The notes under the pieces: model-generated
What the model was told of the DNA's origin: nothing
Database searches by the model: none
The model's input: only the letters and a program-made list of their open reading frames with translations
Program-made: the position numbers and the translations under genes
In this document: in pieces, positions 26,701 through 38,600 of the stretch
Layout of the letters: every line of letters starts with the position of its first letter
How positions within the stretch are numbered: the first letter of the stretch is position 1
Assembly: GCA_905250125.1 (NCBI GenBank)
Contig: CAJNOL010000418.1
Coordinates: forward strand, 66,622-130,621
Reading direction: 5' to 3'
Source of the DNA: Rotaria sordida
Taxonomy: Eukaryota > Rotifera > Eurotatoria > Philodinida > Philodinidae
Length of the DNA stretch: 64,000 nt

Positions 26701-26844
26701 AAAAAAAACTAAATCGAATAAATACTTACGAAAATGCATTGTATATTGATACGAATCAATTGATGAAGTTTTTTTACGTCGAAATAAACATGAGAAACAA
26801 TACTTATGTCTTGAATTTTTCAATTTTGAATTAATCATTGGCAT
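21586..26844 (-). CDS. Unrecognised 805-aa low-complexity protein with polyproline run
   Basis: Eight exons join in phase: 26844-26730, 26277-26252 (26 nt), 26033-25966, 24708-23750, 23693-23012, 22284-22110, 22062-21706 and 21621-21586. The protein starts MPMINSKLKNSRHKYCFSC followed by a basic LFRRKK, which could be a palmitoylated membrane anchor (inference). It then has Asn and His runs, a stretch of about nine Asp near residue 380, and nine Pro near 608-616. The end is ordered and less biased: LRENPLFTRAKQQLEIEPG, then SELELIFQ joined across an intron to KRAQRSEQNLM. There is no transmembrane helix and no catalytic motif. Polyproline suggests binding to SH3, EVH1 or profilin domains and hence an actin or synaptic scaffold, but I do not recognise the family. 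The 26-nt exon is supported only by splice sites and phase. Confidence 0.7.
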
Positions 26845-28676
26845 TTGAAATTAAATTGAAACCTACAAACAAGCATCAGCGAATATGCCCAATTGTATTT
26901 CTTTCAATATTATGAATTTGAGATTGAGAGACTTGTTTTTTTTTTTGGTAATTAAGAGTTAAGACTTCTAAAAATCTTTTCGTTTCTGTTTATTAAAGAT
27001 GAAACCAAGTCGGTTTTGAGTTTTTTAAAAAATCAAGTTGCTTCTGTTTGGTAGAGTCCATCGGATCGGTCTCAGATCCAAACTCGATCGGATCTGGTGA
27101 GCTCTATTAGTCTGAGAAATGTGTAGGGTCCGCTAGTCATCGGAAACAAATATCTAGTATCTTCTGAGCCACTATCCAATTCCGATTGGAAATTTTCATT
27201 GAAAGTATTAAGATACGATTCGAATCCAACAAGATCTACTGTCTGGTGTCCAAAAGACATGGATCGATTCTAACTTTACTGTCTATTTTCTATTCAATTG
27301 ACCAGAAATAAAAGAATCATTATTTCCACGTAATTATCTCGAAATAAAACAACTATGATTTCACGAGTAAATGTACTTCCTATATCTTCTATTATATAGA
27401 ATTTTAAAGTAGTATTCTATTTCCTGCAAAAAAATTCTTCATTAAATTCCTTTTCAACAGAAAAAAGTATTTATCGAACATTCAATTATCTTCTTTTTCA
27501 TTTTGATTAGCAATGAATAAAATTTCATTTAACATTGTTCATGTTTCAAATTTATTGTCATTGAAAATTCATCGTTCAAATTTTATTTTTTTATAAATCG
27601 ATTTATGTAGATTGTATAAATATTCAAACAAAATAAAAAGAAAAGAACTTTTCTTCTATTGAATAAAGTTTTTGCAATCTAATTTGGATAATTATAGAAC
27701 AAAAAAAAAATCAATGATTCTCTGATATAACATAGTATTTTAGATTAAACATATGTATCATTGTCTAAAATTCGATGAAAACAACATTTGATACGAAGTG
27801 TTCTTCTTAATTGATAATAGTTATAATAAACTAAAATGAATATTTGTAATGAAATGATTATAGTTTAAGTTGTTGAAGTATGTTCATACAGTTCAACTAT
27901 GAAAAACGAACATTTCATATAAAATGTTCTACTCATTGTACTGAACAAACTAGTTTATACTTGATTTACTTTGTTGTATTCACCATCAGTATATAGATTT
28001 ATATGTGCTCTTTCAGTATTTATTTCAATAAATATGGAAAGAGCGCAAATGAATCTATTTATTGACAGTGAATTTGAAACGAAAAAAGAGATATCGAATA
28101 AGAATAAAATTCGAAAGAAATCAAAGCCGGAAGATAATTCTATAATTTTTCATAGCACTGTAATGAATAATATTCATGGAAATTTCTATTCAATACTACG
28201 TCTTTGACTTTCCTTCTCAATAAATCAATTAGATGTCTTATGTCTAAAATTAAAAAAATCAAAATTCCTTAAAAGAAGTTCCGATCTATATTAAAACTTA
28301 CTAAATATATCCAAAAATGAATATCATATAAATGATAAAACCAATTCGAACTTATTAACAAACCTGATCTATTATTCAGTAAAATTTCTCAGCTGTCACA
28401 CTAGAAGGACACATATCATTTTACATATTCTGCATCTTTTCTTTTTTTTTCTTACGTAATATTTTAAGAAAGAATAATGCTTGTATTACTTCTTATCTTT
28501 ATTCAATGCCACAAATTGTTACGCATGTATTCTTATATTCAGTTCTTTAACAAAATACAACAAAAAAAAAACGAAAGAACTGACATTAACGATTATATTA
28601 TAAGACATAATGCGTGATATAATTTATCTCTTTATTATTATGAACATCAAAAAGACGAAAAACGAAAGAAAGATTT
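26845..28676. other. Intergenic, no gene seen
   Basis: Between two minus-strand genes. A patch at about 27050-27260 is richer in G and C than its surroundings and has repeated GATCGGATC-like words; its 62-aa minus-strand open frame shows no family resemblance. The patch may be a piece of a mobile element. The remainder is plain AT-rich DNA. Confidence 0.4.
28631..28636 (-). promoter_or_regulatory. Candidate polyadenylation signal of the xylosyltransferase gene
   Basis: AATAAA on the minus strand, about 40 bp after the xylosyltransferase stop codon. Position is the only support. Confidence 0.4.
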
Positions 28677-31600
28677 TCACCAATCTGACTTAATGTCATA
28701 AAAGAAATAACTCCATCGTTGTTGAAAACAATCATTAATAGCTGTTATTTTTGTTTGATTTGATAAATCATGACATAAAGATGAATTTATTTTTGTTGTA
28801 CACATATTTGATATAGACCAAAATTTTTTTATTATTGTTAAATATTGTATATTTAGTGATTGATCTTCATTAGATAATAAAATAAGAAAATTTAATGAAG
28901 CTAAAAAATTCTCATGATTTTCTTTAACAATTGACATTTGCCATATACCAATCATATTTGGTGAAGATACCACCGGAAAAAATATATCAATAATAAGAGG
29001 TTCTATGGATGGATGAAGTTTTACTCGTTGAAGTACAGCACCTATTCAAATATCAAATACATAAAAGAACATCTATGAAAAGACCAAGGAATCGAGACAT
29101 TAGGCAAAATTTAAAATTTTGATTTTTTTTTAATGTGCATTTGAAAGGCCATTATCTGGAACCATCAAACTCAAATTTTTAACTCATTCTTAGATACTAT
29201 GGTAGAGTTAGCCAATACCGACTTTTGAACACTATCAAGATAGTAGTCAAAAATTGTTCCATCAATGATTATTAGGATTATGTTTCAACAAGTCAGAAAA
29301 TTTTTCGTACAATACACTACAAGAAACAGCATCAATAGCTGAAAAAACTGAGCTATTCAAATTCTTACATATCATATATTTACTGCGGTTTTATAGTGCA
29401 ATACAAGTGAGAAAGGTGACTATTTACGAGTTCATAATAGTCGGTGTTTGATAGTATATATGCTGCTAAATTTTGAAATCAAAAGGCATTAGACTGAATT
29501 TTTTTTATATATTATGTAACTTTTTATTCTCTATAAAATGATAGAAAAATCTTGGAAAAAGTTTACCTTCGGGATAAAATCGGATTCACATCTCTCTCTC
29601 TCTCCTACATAGTGATTTTTCAAAAGAAATAAGAAACATTTGTAGCAGTTCTCACTGCCATGACACAATTGTAAAGTAAAATAAATGTAACATTTGGAAT
29701 CAGTGTCAAAGATTACATTTAGCTAAATACATTTTAGAGAAACCTCTTTCCTGCGAAAAATAATTCCTGGAAGACCACAGATGATTTTTCACAGGCAAAA
29801 AATTGATCTAAAATTTATTTGATTTAATGTAATGTTGAAAGCTAATTCCGAATGTCACATTTATTTCACTTTACAACCATATCATAACAATGAAAACTAA
29901 TGAAAATGTCTTTTTTTTCCTTTTTTTGAAAAATCGCAATGTAGAAGAGAAGTATGAATTCCATTTCGTCCCGAAAGTAAACTTTTTTTTCAATATTTTT
30001 TACCATTTTGTAGAGAATGAAAAGTTACATAATATATAAAAAAATTCAGCTTGGTGTCTTTTGTTTTCAAAAAATGATAGCGGATATACTGTCAACCATC
30101 GACCGTTATAGACTCGTAAATTGTCATCTTTCTCACTCGTATTGAACTACAAAACTCCAGTAAATGTATGATATGTAAGTATTTAAATAGCTCAATTTTT
30201 TTTTTGGTTATTGATACTCTCTCTTTTAGTATATTGCACGAAAAGTTCTCTGATTCGTTGAAGAACATTTATAGAACGATTTTTGATTACTTTATTGATA
30301 GTAGGTTGATAGTGTCCGAAAGTCGATATTGACTAGTTTTACCATAGTACCTCTAGATGAGTTAAAAATTTGAGTTTCATGATTTCAGATGATGATCTTT
30401 CAAACACGCATAAAAAAATCAAAACTTTAAATTCTAACCAGTGCGTCGTATACTAAGATGATCCTTAGTATTCTCATGGATGCTCTCATAAGTAACATAA
30501 AAAAGACTTTTTATAAATTAGATAATCATACCATTAGGACTATTAATAACTAAAGATGTATTATTATCTGTCATAGATTCCCATTCAATAAGAACTCGGA
30601 CTAATTTTGGTTCAATAAATGTTCTACTGCGATCAATAAAAACAATTTCTTTACTATCTAATTCTTGACCAATCTAGAAAAAAAAAAGTAAAGTTTGTTA
30701 AATATAATAATAAATTATTTTTGAAAATATTTACTTCAAATCTTTTAACCTGTTTTGAATTAATAGTAGTTAATAAATTTAATTGAATTAATAATTCAAT
30801 TTGTTCTCCATCATTAAATTTATATTGTAATAAATAACCTTGATATAAACTTAGTTGAAATACTGAATGAATTTGTTCTAATTGAATAGTATCATCACGA
30901 AAACAATTACGTCGATGTTCTTGATAATCAATAAGTATTGTACGTGCATAAGAATCGATTAATTTTAATACATTATTTAAATTATTTGTATCATCATTTA
31001 TATGATAAATATTTTGTAAATAAAAAGCACCTAAAAGATTTTATGATTTTGTTTTTATTTAGATTAAAATTTGAATATTTTACTATTAGATAAATCTCGT
31101 CGTGAGATTTTTTCATCGATCCAATCAAGAATTGTTTCATCAATAGTTGGATCAAATTTACGAGCGAAAAAAAAAGGCTTATCAATTGTATCCTAGAAAG
31201 AAAGAAAATATTAAATATACAAAAAATAGAGATTTTTAAAGTTTAATGAAATTTACTGAACACGAACGCTTCTATCAATCAATAGAAGTTGCAAATAAAT
31301 TTTTAAATCCGGTTATACTGAGTAAAAATTGTTTGTTGTACTAACAAGAGTGCTCCCAAATAGAGAAAGTCGGGGGGGGGGGGGGGGATGACTTCTCCAG
31401 TGGAGTTCTAGCATTTTATTGTTTTATTGTTTTGCTAACTGATTCCCTAAATTCAAACATGATGGTCTTGGGCATATCTCTGTGCACTGATTAGGATTCA
31501 AAGAAATTTCATCAATCTTTAGCAAAGATCATAAAAGTCGTTATTCTTGTGACGACATCTTATTTAATTTAATAGATTAGATCACTTTTGAACTGTTAAT

Positions 31601-34600
31601 CAATAGTTGATGTGTTTACTATTGTGTCACCTGATTTTGTCTACTATAGAGAGTAGATAAGTTGGTGACTACTGTTTTATGCCCATCTGAGTATCGATGA
31701 ATGTTCAATATTCTACTAGTAAATCGTGATATGATTTTTGTCAGTTATCAAAAACCCGATTGCAATAATTTCAAGGACTCCTCATGTTGTAAATAGATGT
31801 TTGTTTTCGTCAGTTTTTCTTGCTGATGAAAAGCTTCTAAAACTTAACAAGTATACATTTTAGATTTATCACTCTCTCAAAATCGAAATTCAACATATTC
31901 AAATGTTAATATATGAAATATCTGTATGCAGTTCACCGATAAAAAGAAAAAAAAATCAGAAGTCATAAAGAATTTTTCTTAGGTATCAAAATCAATAAAA
32001 TTTCCTAAAAACGTATAAATATTTTATATCTAATATTATTTTCTATGTATATAAAAGTCTTCAGATTTGTATTTGCTTTGCTTTTAAATTACTATTAAAT
32101 ATTTACTTCTATTCTATTTCATAATATAAGAATCTTGAATAGTACATTAAAATATAATCTTTTTTTTTTTTTTGTAAATTATCTTACATTCAATGTTGTT
32201 TTATCAATATTTCTATAAATAATTGGTGAACAACCACACCAATCTACGACATTTTTATGTTGACATTTACATCCACGTTCTCGATTCCAATGTACAAGAC
32301 GTAAATTATTTCGAATATATGTATCACAATAAATACTATTACTTAATACAGTATGAAAGAAACTCTAAAAGAAAATTTGTTTTTTTTAAATTTATAATTT
32401 TTTTTTTTTTACATGTCAAACAAACCTCACAAGGTAATAAGGAATAATTGAATGTATGTCGAAGACCATTTATAAGTTCATCATTACCATATGTTACATA
32501 ATATACAAATTCACGATTTAATACATACCAATCAGATCCACCATCATAAATAATATCTAAAAAATTTATAGAATTTAATAAAGATTTTCCTTTTTTTTCT
32601 TCTGATTAAACAAGATTTTATACTTTGAATTAATGATCTTGGTCCAATTCGATACATATAATCATTACAATGAATAAATGTATGAAAAAGTCCTTGAGAT
32701 TTAATAAATCTTTAATTGAAATTAAATAATAAAATCTGATTTAAAAAATATAAATAAATATACTTATATGGTTCTCGACTATGTGAACGAAGAAAATTAT
32801 ATGATGTATACATTGATAGAAAAGTTGTTAAAACTTGAATAGGTCTAAATTATAAATATTTAACAATAAATTTTATTATTATTGAAAAATTGAATTTTAC
32901 TTTAATGGAAAATCAGTTTCACTTAAATTAAGTACAAAAGAAAAATTCCATTTTAATTCATCAAATATTTGTTTAAATCCATCTAAATGTGCAGTTAATA
33001 ATGTTGATGCACCCCATGTTGTTGGATAACGTTTATTAGTTAAATGAATATTTGAAATTCTTTTTGATAATATTAATAATTCTTGATATAAATAATTTTC
33101 ACGCTGTACTAACACAAAATTAATTGTATTTTATATTACAAAAAAAAAAAAAAGAAAAAAATTTCTTTTCCTTATAAATACATACGCTATCAACATGTAT
33201 TAGATAATAATGTTGTCGTGAATAAATAGCACGTAATAATCGTTTGATTTGTCGAAGATTTTTTCTACCACCAACTGTTAGAAAAAAAACAATTGTTGTT
33301 TGAGTATTATTTTGTGTTTGACGACGTTTTTCAAGATGATTTCCAAAATCAATAAAACTAGTTCGATAAATTGTAGTAGAATTTTTTCTTAGATTATCAT
33401 TATTGAAAATTATTTCTGTACATTTTTGATTAGTTGTTATTAAACGATGTTGATTATTAAATGTTGATAAACAATAACATTCACCAGTAAATTCATTATA
33501 TTCTATAAAAAAAAACCATTTACAAAGTATTATTAGGCAAAATTAAAAGATGAAGAATATCAATGATGTATACCTACAGTTTTCCTATTAGGCAATTCTT
33601 ATTACAATACTCAATGGATATATGTCAATTGAAGAACTACGTTTGAGAATATCTCTAACGAGGGAAGGTCACCAATTGATCCACGCTGTTTTCAATGATA
33701 TTTTGTCCATATGTCAGAGACAGTATTCTAAGAAAAATCCTAAGAAGATTTGTGACCATGAGCCTTCCTTCGAAGATTATGACTATTTTACTGATTTTTC
33801 CACCTAATACAAGATATATAGGGAAAAATTGAACAATGGAATTTCAATTTGAAATTTTGCTCATATGTAACACTTGTGGTCATTAGAACACTCGAAAAGT
33901 TTCAGCGGAAAAAATGTTTCTTTTTGGAGATATTCAATTTTAAAAAAATTTAGTCTTTCAGAACTTTGTAGATTATAAGACAAATTTTTATGAATCAATA
34001 TCTCGAGAAGGAAACATTTTTCCGCTGAAACTTTTCGAATGTTCTAATGACCACAAGAGCTACATATGAGCAAAATTTCAAATTGAAATTTTATTGTTCA
34101 ATTTTTCCCTATATAACTTGTACTAGGTGAAAAAATCAGTAAAATGGTCATAACTTTTGAAGGAAGGCCCATGGGCACAAATTTTCTTAGGATTTTTCTT
34201 AGAATATTGTCTCCGACATATGGACAAAATATCATTGAAAACGGTGTGGATCAATTGGAGACCTTTTAATTATGAACACTTTCATATACATAAGATCATT
34301 TTATAGATATAATAAGAAAAACCTGTTAGAGCAATCTCTGCGGGATTAAATGATGAAACAGGATGTAGTTGCTGGTGTTAATCACACAAAGATTATTTTA
34401 TTCTATCTATTTTGGGACAGATTTCTTCACTATGCTTTTACTTAATCTTTCACACATCCAATAAATAGCTTATATATTATAACGAGCCATTATTGATATA
34501 AAGTCTGTGTGCAGAAGGTTCTAATTTCTATCCCTATACGTCAACACTTAGTGTAGATCGTGTTTCACAAAAAAGATAGAATGTCACGAAAACCTATAGA

Positions 34601-35604
34601 GTTTTGATCTATTAGTCATAATTTCTATATTTCATATTAGACAAAAGACAAAAAAAATCTATTCTGTTTTTAATCTTTTTTTTTTTCTTTGATATTACAA
34701 ATCGATATTAAGTGCATAATACATGTCAATAATACCTGTCCAAAAGAAATGAGAAACCTAAGTAAAATTATATAGTTATAAAAATAATTCGATCTATAGA
34801 AATGTTTTTAAGTAATTTATGAGTATAAAACATCATAAACGAGCACGATTAAAAAAACAAAAGAATAATGATTTCAGCCATTTCTACATTGTTTTATTTT
34901 TAGAAACACTTTACTATGTCGTTCTTTTGATTTTTGATCATTTTATAAGACTATATAGCATGTTAAAAGTACAATTTAAAATCTTATTTCTAATTTGAAT
35001 ATTCAATTAAACTTTACCAGCAAATGAAACACTATGTTTTAAACAATAATCAATACACATAATATCACTATCGAGTATTTGTGATTTGTTTATATGATGT
35101 GTCGAATTCTCATCATTTAATGCACAACCAATAACATCACCAAAATTCCCTTCTGTAGTAAAAAAAACAACATAAAATTAAAATAAATAATAGTAAGATC
35201 TATTTTGTTGTTGTTACTTTGAATAGGACAAAAACGTGGTAATGATTTAGGAAAAAAATTTGAAATTGAATCAATTTTACATGAAATATTTTTTAATAGA
35301 TTTTTACAATAATCATTCGATGCTAAATTAATGGCACGTATTGTTTCATTTCTTAATTTACATTGTAAATTGAAAGAAGTAGACTAAAACAAAAAAGAAG
35401 AACTAAATCAAATTCACTTTCTATATTAATAAAAAATAGTACATTCGAATAAAATGATGAACTTATAAAATGTGTTGTGAATGTATAATGTTCAACAAGT
35501 CCATATAGAAGACCAGTTGTTATCATAAATGTAATTAATGGATATATAATAGATCGTCGATAATGAAATGGTCGCTGGCAAGTACATGTGATCCACCTGA
35601 ACAT
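28677..35604 (-). CDS. XYLT: Peptide O-xylosyltransferase (GT14)
   Basis: Thirteen exons, all in phase: 35604-35443, 35383-35218, 35152-35018, 33502-33186, 33103-32901, 32844-32764, 32709-32624, 32556-32426, 32364-32188, 31192-31084, 31030-30735, 30673-30532 and 29041-28677, giving 789 aa (vertebrate XYLT1/2 have 865-959). A type II signal anchor (about residues 19-40) places it in the Golgi. A Cys-rich WSC-like part follows ([10 protein letters not shown] to GECYC). The GT14 core has [60 protein letters not shown] and [12 protein letters not shown] followed by VVDWCGCSP, then the XYLT C-terminal domain. It transfers xylose from UDP-xylose to Ser of Ser-Gly sites on proteoglycan cores, the first step of heparan and chondroitin sulfate synthesis. 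Introns 3, 9 and 12 (1-1.5 kb) are unusually long for this window and hold repeats. Confidence 0.93.
29105..30445. repeat. 1.34-kb foldback element inside xylosyltransferase intron 12
   Basis: Arms of about 600 bp meet near 29775. Matching pairs include ACTCAAATTTTTAACTCAT near 29170 against ATGAGTTAAAAATTTGAGT near 30357, AAATTTAAAATTTTGATTTTT near 29110 against its complement near 30415, and AAATAAATGTAACATTTGGAAT near 29680 against its complement near 29850. It lies wholly within the intron, so in the pre-mRNA it could form a long hairpin. No protein is encoded. Confidence 0.85.
31372..31387. repeat. G16 homopolymer
   Basis: Sixteen consecutive G on the plus strand (C on the transcribed xylosyltransferase strand), in intron 9. 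This is striking in AT-rich DNA, where A and T runs are common but G runs of more than five are otherwise absent. It could fold as a G-quadruplex, or be an assembly or sequencing artefact. Confidence 0.9.
33666..34264. repeat. Near-perfect foldback element inside xylosyltransferase intron 3
   Basis: Arms of about 250-290 bp (33666-33945 and 33985-34264) are close to 90% complementary by eye around a centre at 33965. Shared blocks include GTTTTCAATGATATTTTGTC, AATTTCAATTTGAAATTTTG and GAAAAGTTTCAGCGGAAAAA. It is better matched than the other foldbacks, so it is probably the youngest. Part of one arm is open in one frame, but that frame shows no family resemblance. Confidence 0.9.
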
Positions 35605-38600
35605 GGAGCATCTAAAAAACAATAAATCAAGTAAAAGAAGAAAAAAAAAAAGAAAAAAATAGAACTTTTATTTCTCTTATTTTGCGTCTATTTCTATTGA
35701 AATATATATATATATACACTTTTTTTTCTTTCATGACAAATAAAATAACTTGATCAACATTGATATACATTTACCGATAGGGTATACTTTGAAAAGAAGA
35801 ATTAAAGTCTACAATAATCATCGATCTATGTTCGATTAAAAATTATGACGATGAATGAATATTTGTATTAGTTTGCAGTAGTCAAGAGAATAAATCAGAA
35901 AGAAAAAAGGTACACGAATGAAGGCGACACGAGAAGAAGAAAAAAAAAGAAGTAATGTAATCAGTCGTTCTATTAAACTTATATTGTCCCTCATCGATTT
36001 TCTTTCTTTAAAAAAAAAGAAATAAAATAAATTTATGATGTGTCTTTCAACTACTAACGATTACCTAATGTTTTAACAAGCTTCCAAATTTTCATCATCT
36101 AAGCACTAAAAAACGTATTCTACTTACATATTTATTCGTATTCTTTTGTTATACTTTTGTGACATCATATTTACTATTCTATTAAATTTCACATGATAAA
36201 AATCTTATTCCATTCATTATTACTCTTAACATATGTAAAAATTATTTTCATTTATATCTAATAATAGTAAAATAAAATCTATTCTTTATAAAAATAAATA
36301 AACAAAAATTGAATTAAGTGATAATATTAATATACATATAAATTCAAGTAGTCAGCTGTCTATATCGTACCGTGATTAAGCACGTATTTTTAATAGAGCC
36401 TATTATATAGAAAAAAAAAGAAGAAAAGAAATAAGAACAAATGGGACAAAAAAAAAGCCAAAATTACCTTAACGATGAAAGCTTGTCATGTTCGATTTAT
36501 AAGAAAAAGCTTATAAAATCTAAAATGTAAAGTAAATAGTATTAAACTATAAAAGTATTCTTGATTCCTTAGAAATATTCTTGCTTCAATATTTTGATGT
36601 AGAAGCCTAAATATCAGATAAAAAAGCCATGATTTACAAAGATTTCTATGTAAAAAATTTTTGGAACATTAAATTTTATAAATCATAGAAAAATAGTTAA
36701 ATAAAATTACAAATAATTCAGTTGTAAAATATTTTATCAATAAAATTGAACTCTAAATTCTCTTTAGGATTTATCCTATTTGTTATTCACTAATACTCTA
36801 AGACTTACATCAATTTCTTTTTGCTTTTTGGATAAACTAATTCTTTATTGCATACATTGAACTTTATTAGAAATGAGACATAGGCGGTGGAATATTTTGA
36901 ATCTAAGATAAGCTCAATAATTTTCATAAGGTCCTCGCCAGAAAGTTAAGAATAAGGAGAAATGAATTTGTTTTTTGCTATTCAAATGAAATACATTTGA
37001 TGCTTCTTAACGGATGATCGAAAAAATAATTCGACAAAATGTTCATTAACTTCTCGGTCGCGCCTACAGAATTTTGTGTTCTTTCTGGATATGAGTTGAA
37101 AAATTTTGTAGGACTACTCATTTAGAAATTATAAGTCGAGCTTTTTAAAGATGCATAAATTAAGTATAGACGAAATTCAGAACGTCAAAAATTACTCAAT
37201 ATAGAAGCGAAAATTAGTTCAAGTACAGAGAATGAAAGAGCACATATTTCTCTATAAAATGGTACATTATTGATTAGTTTGCTACAAATCATTGACCAAC
37301 AGTAAGTATTTTGGATAAGGAACACTATGTCAATTTTTTCGATTTCTACGGAAAACATACTTGTAAATGCGAAAGTCCTAGAAAAATTTTTTTACCCATA
37401 TTTGGAAACAAAAATTTTCATTCTAACCGAATGTTTTCAAATTTCTACAGACTTTTTTTTAATAGATTGAAAAATATCACTCATTATTTCCAACTTATAT
37501 TTTGCACTGTATAAAATTGTTATGATTCACAAAAAATTCACAATTGGTATAAAAAATGTGCACTTAAAAAAAACATACCAATATTTGTTTTTATTTTATT
37601 TCGACTCTTAAAAGAAAAGTTGTCAATTTAATTTATTGAAAAATAGAATAATAGCAAAGCAACAACCTTCACAAAAGGAATTATATTTTAGGGTTTGCTT
37701 ACTTTATTGAAAATGTTTCTTACACATGTAAATTTAACTACTGAAGATGAAGAAAGTAGTTTATCTAACTCGATATTCTCGTATAAAACTTGGAGTGCTA
37801 TTTAAAGTTATGGGCAATGAGTGTAATGTCCAATATTTAGTCATACGAAAGTAAATATTTCCTCAAGGACAATTTTGAAGTTTACTTCACAATGCAAATG
37901 TTACTGTTTACTGCTGAAGGCGTTGAAAATTTTGATGTTTATATATGAGTCTATCAATCTAATGGAATGAGAAACAAATATTGGAGTCTATTGAAGTGTC
38001 ATGGCTCCGCCACATATGCATTTAAATAATGTCCAGTTGAGATGTTTGTACTGATAGTCAAATATTCAGATCAACGAATTAACTTCCTTGGCTATTGTAT
38101 ATCACAAATTAATTCAATATCAAACTATGTGAAGTTCATAGCCATGGGTAAAATTATTGTCGAACATTACTCTACATATTGATCGATATTTTTAATGTAT
38201 AAAATTAATATTGGAAAGTTTTTCAGCCTGTTAGAACACAAGATCTGAATGACTCATGATGTAAAACAAAACATTCAAAAATGATTTATTTATTTGAAAG
38301 AAAAATATAAATTATCTGTCACAATTAATTTATTAGAAAAAATTCAAATAGTATGTACAATAGAAAGATTTTATAATATAGAGAAATCAATGAAGTTCTT
38401 ATTCACTCTAATAATTATTATTATTACAATGAGCTAGCTTAAGAAAATTCAACTATGAGAATAGTTTTCCAAAACTCAAAAATCTTTTTCATCGTTCTAT
38501 AATCATACAATAGTTATTTTGTTTGAATAGTAGACTTATGCATTTATACAAGACTAACTTCTTATTTGACAATTATTTTCTCTCTGGTTTACTTGAAAAT

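Noticed and set aside
33622-33807. Sixty-one-codon open frame in xylosyltransferase intron 3
   Set aside because: It lies mostly within one arm of a foldback repeat and has no family resemblance.
36886-38015. Possible hAT element between GGCGGTGGAAT near 36886 and TGGCTCCGCCAC near 38008
   Set aside because: The ends match poorly and no 8-bp target duplication is present on the two sides.
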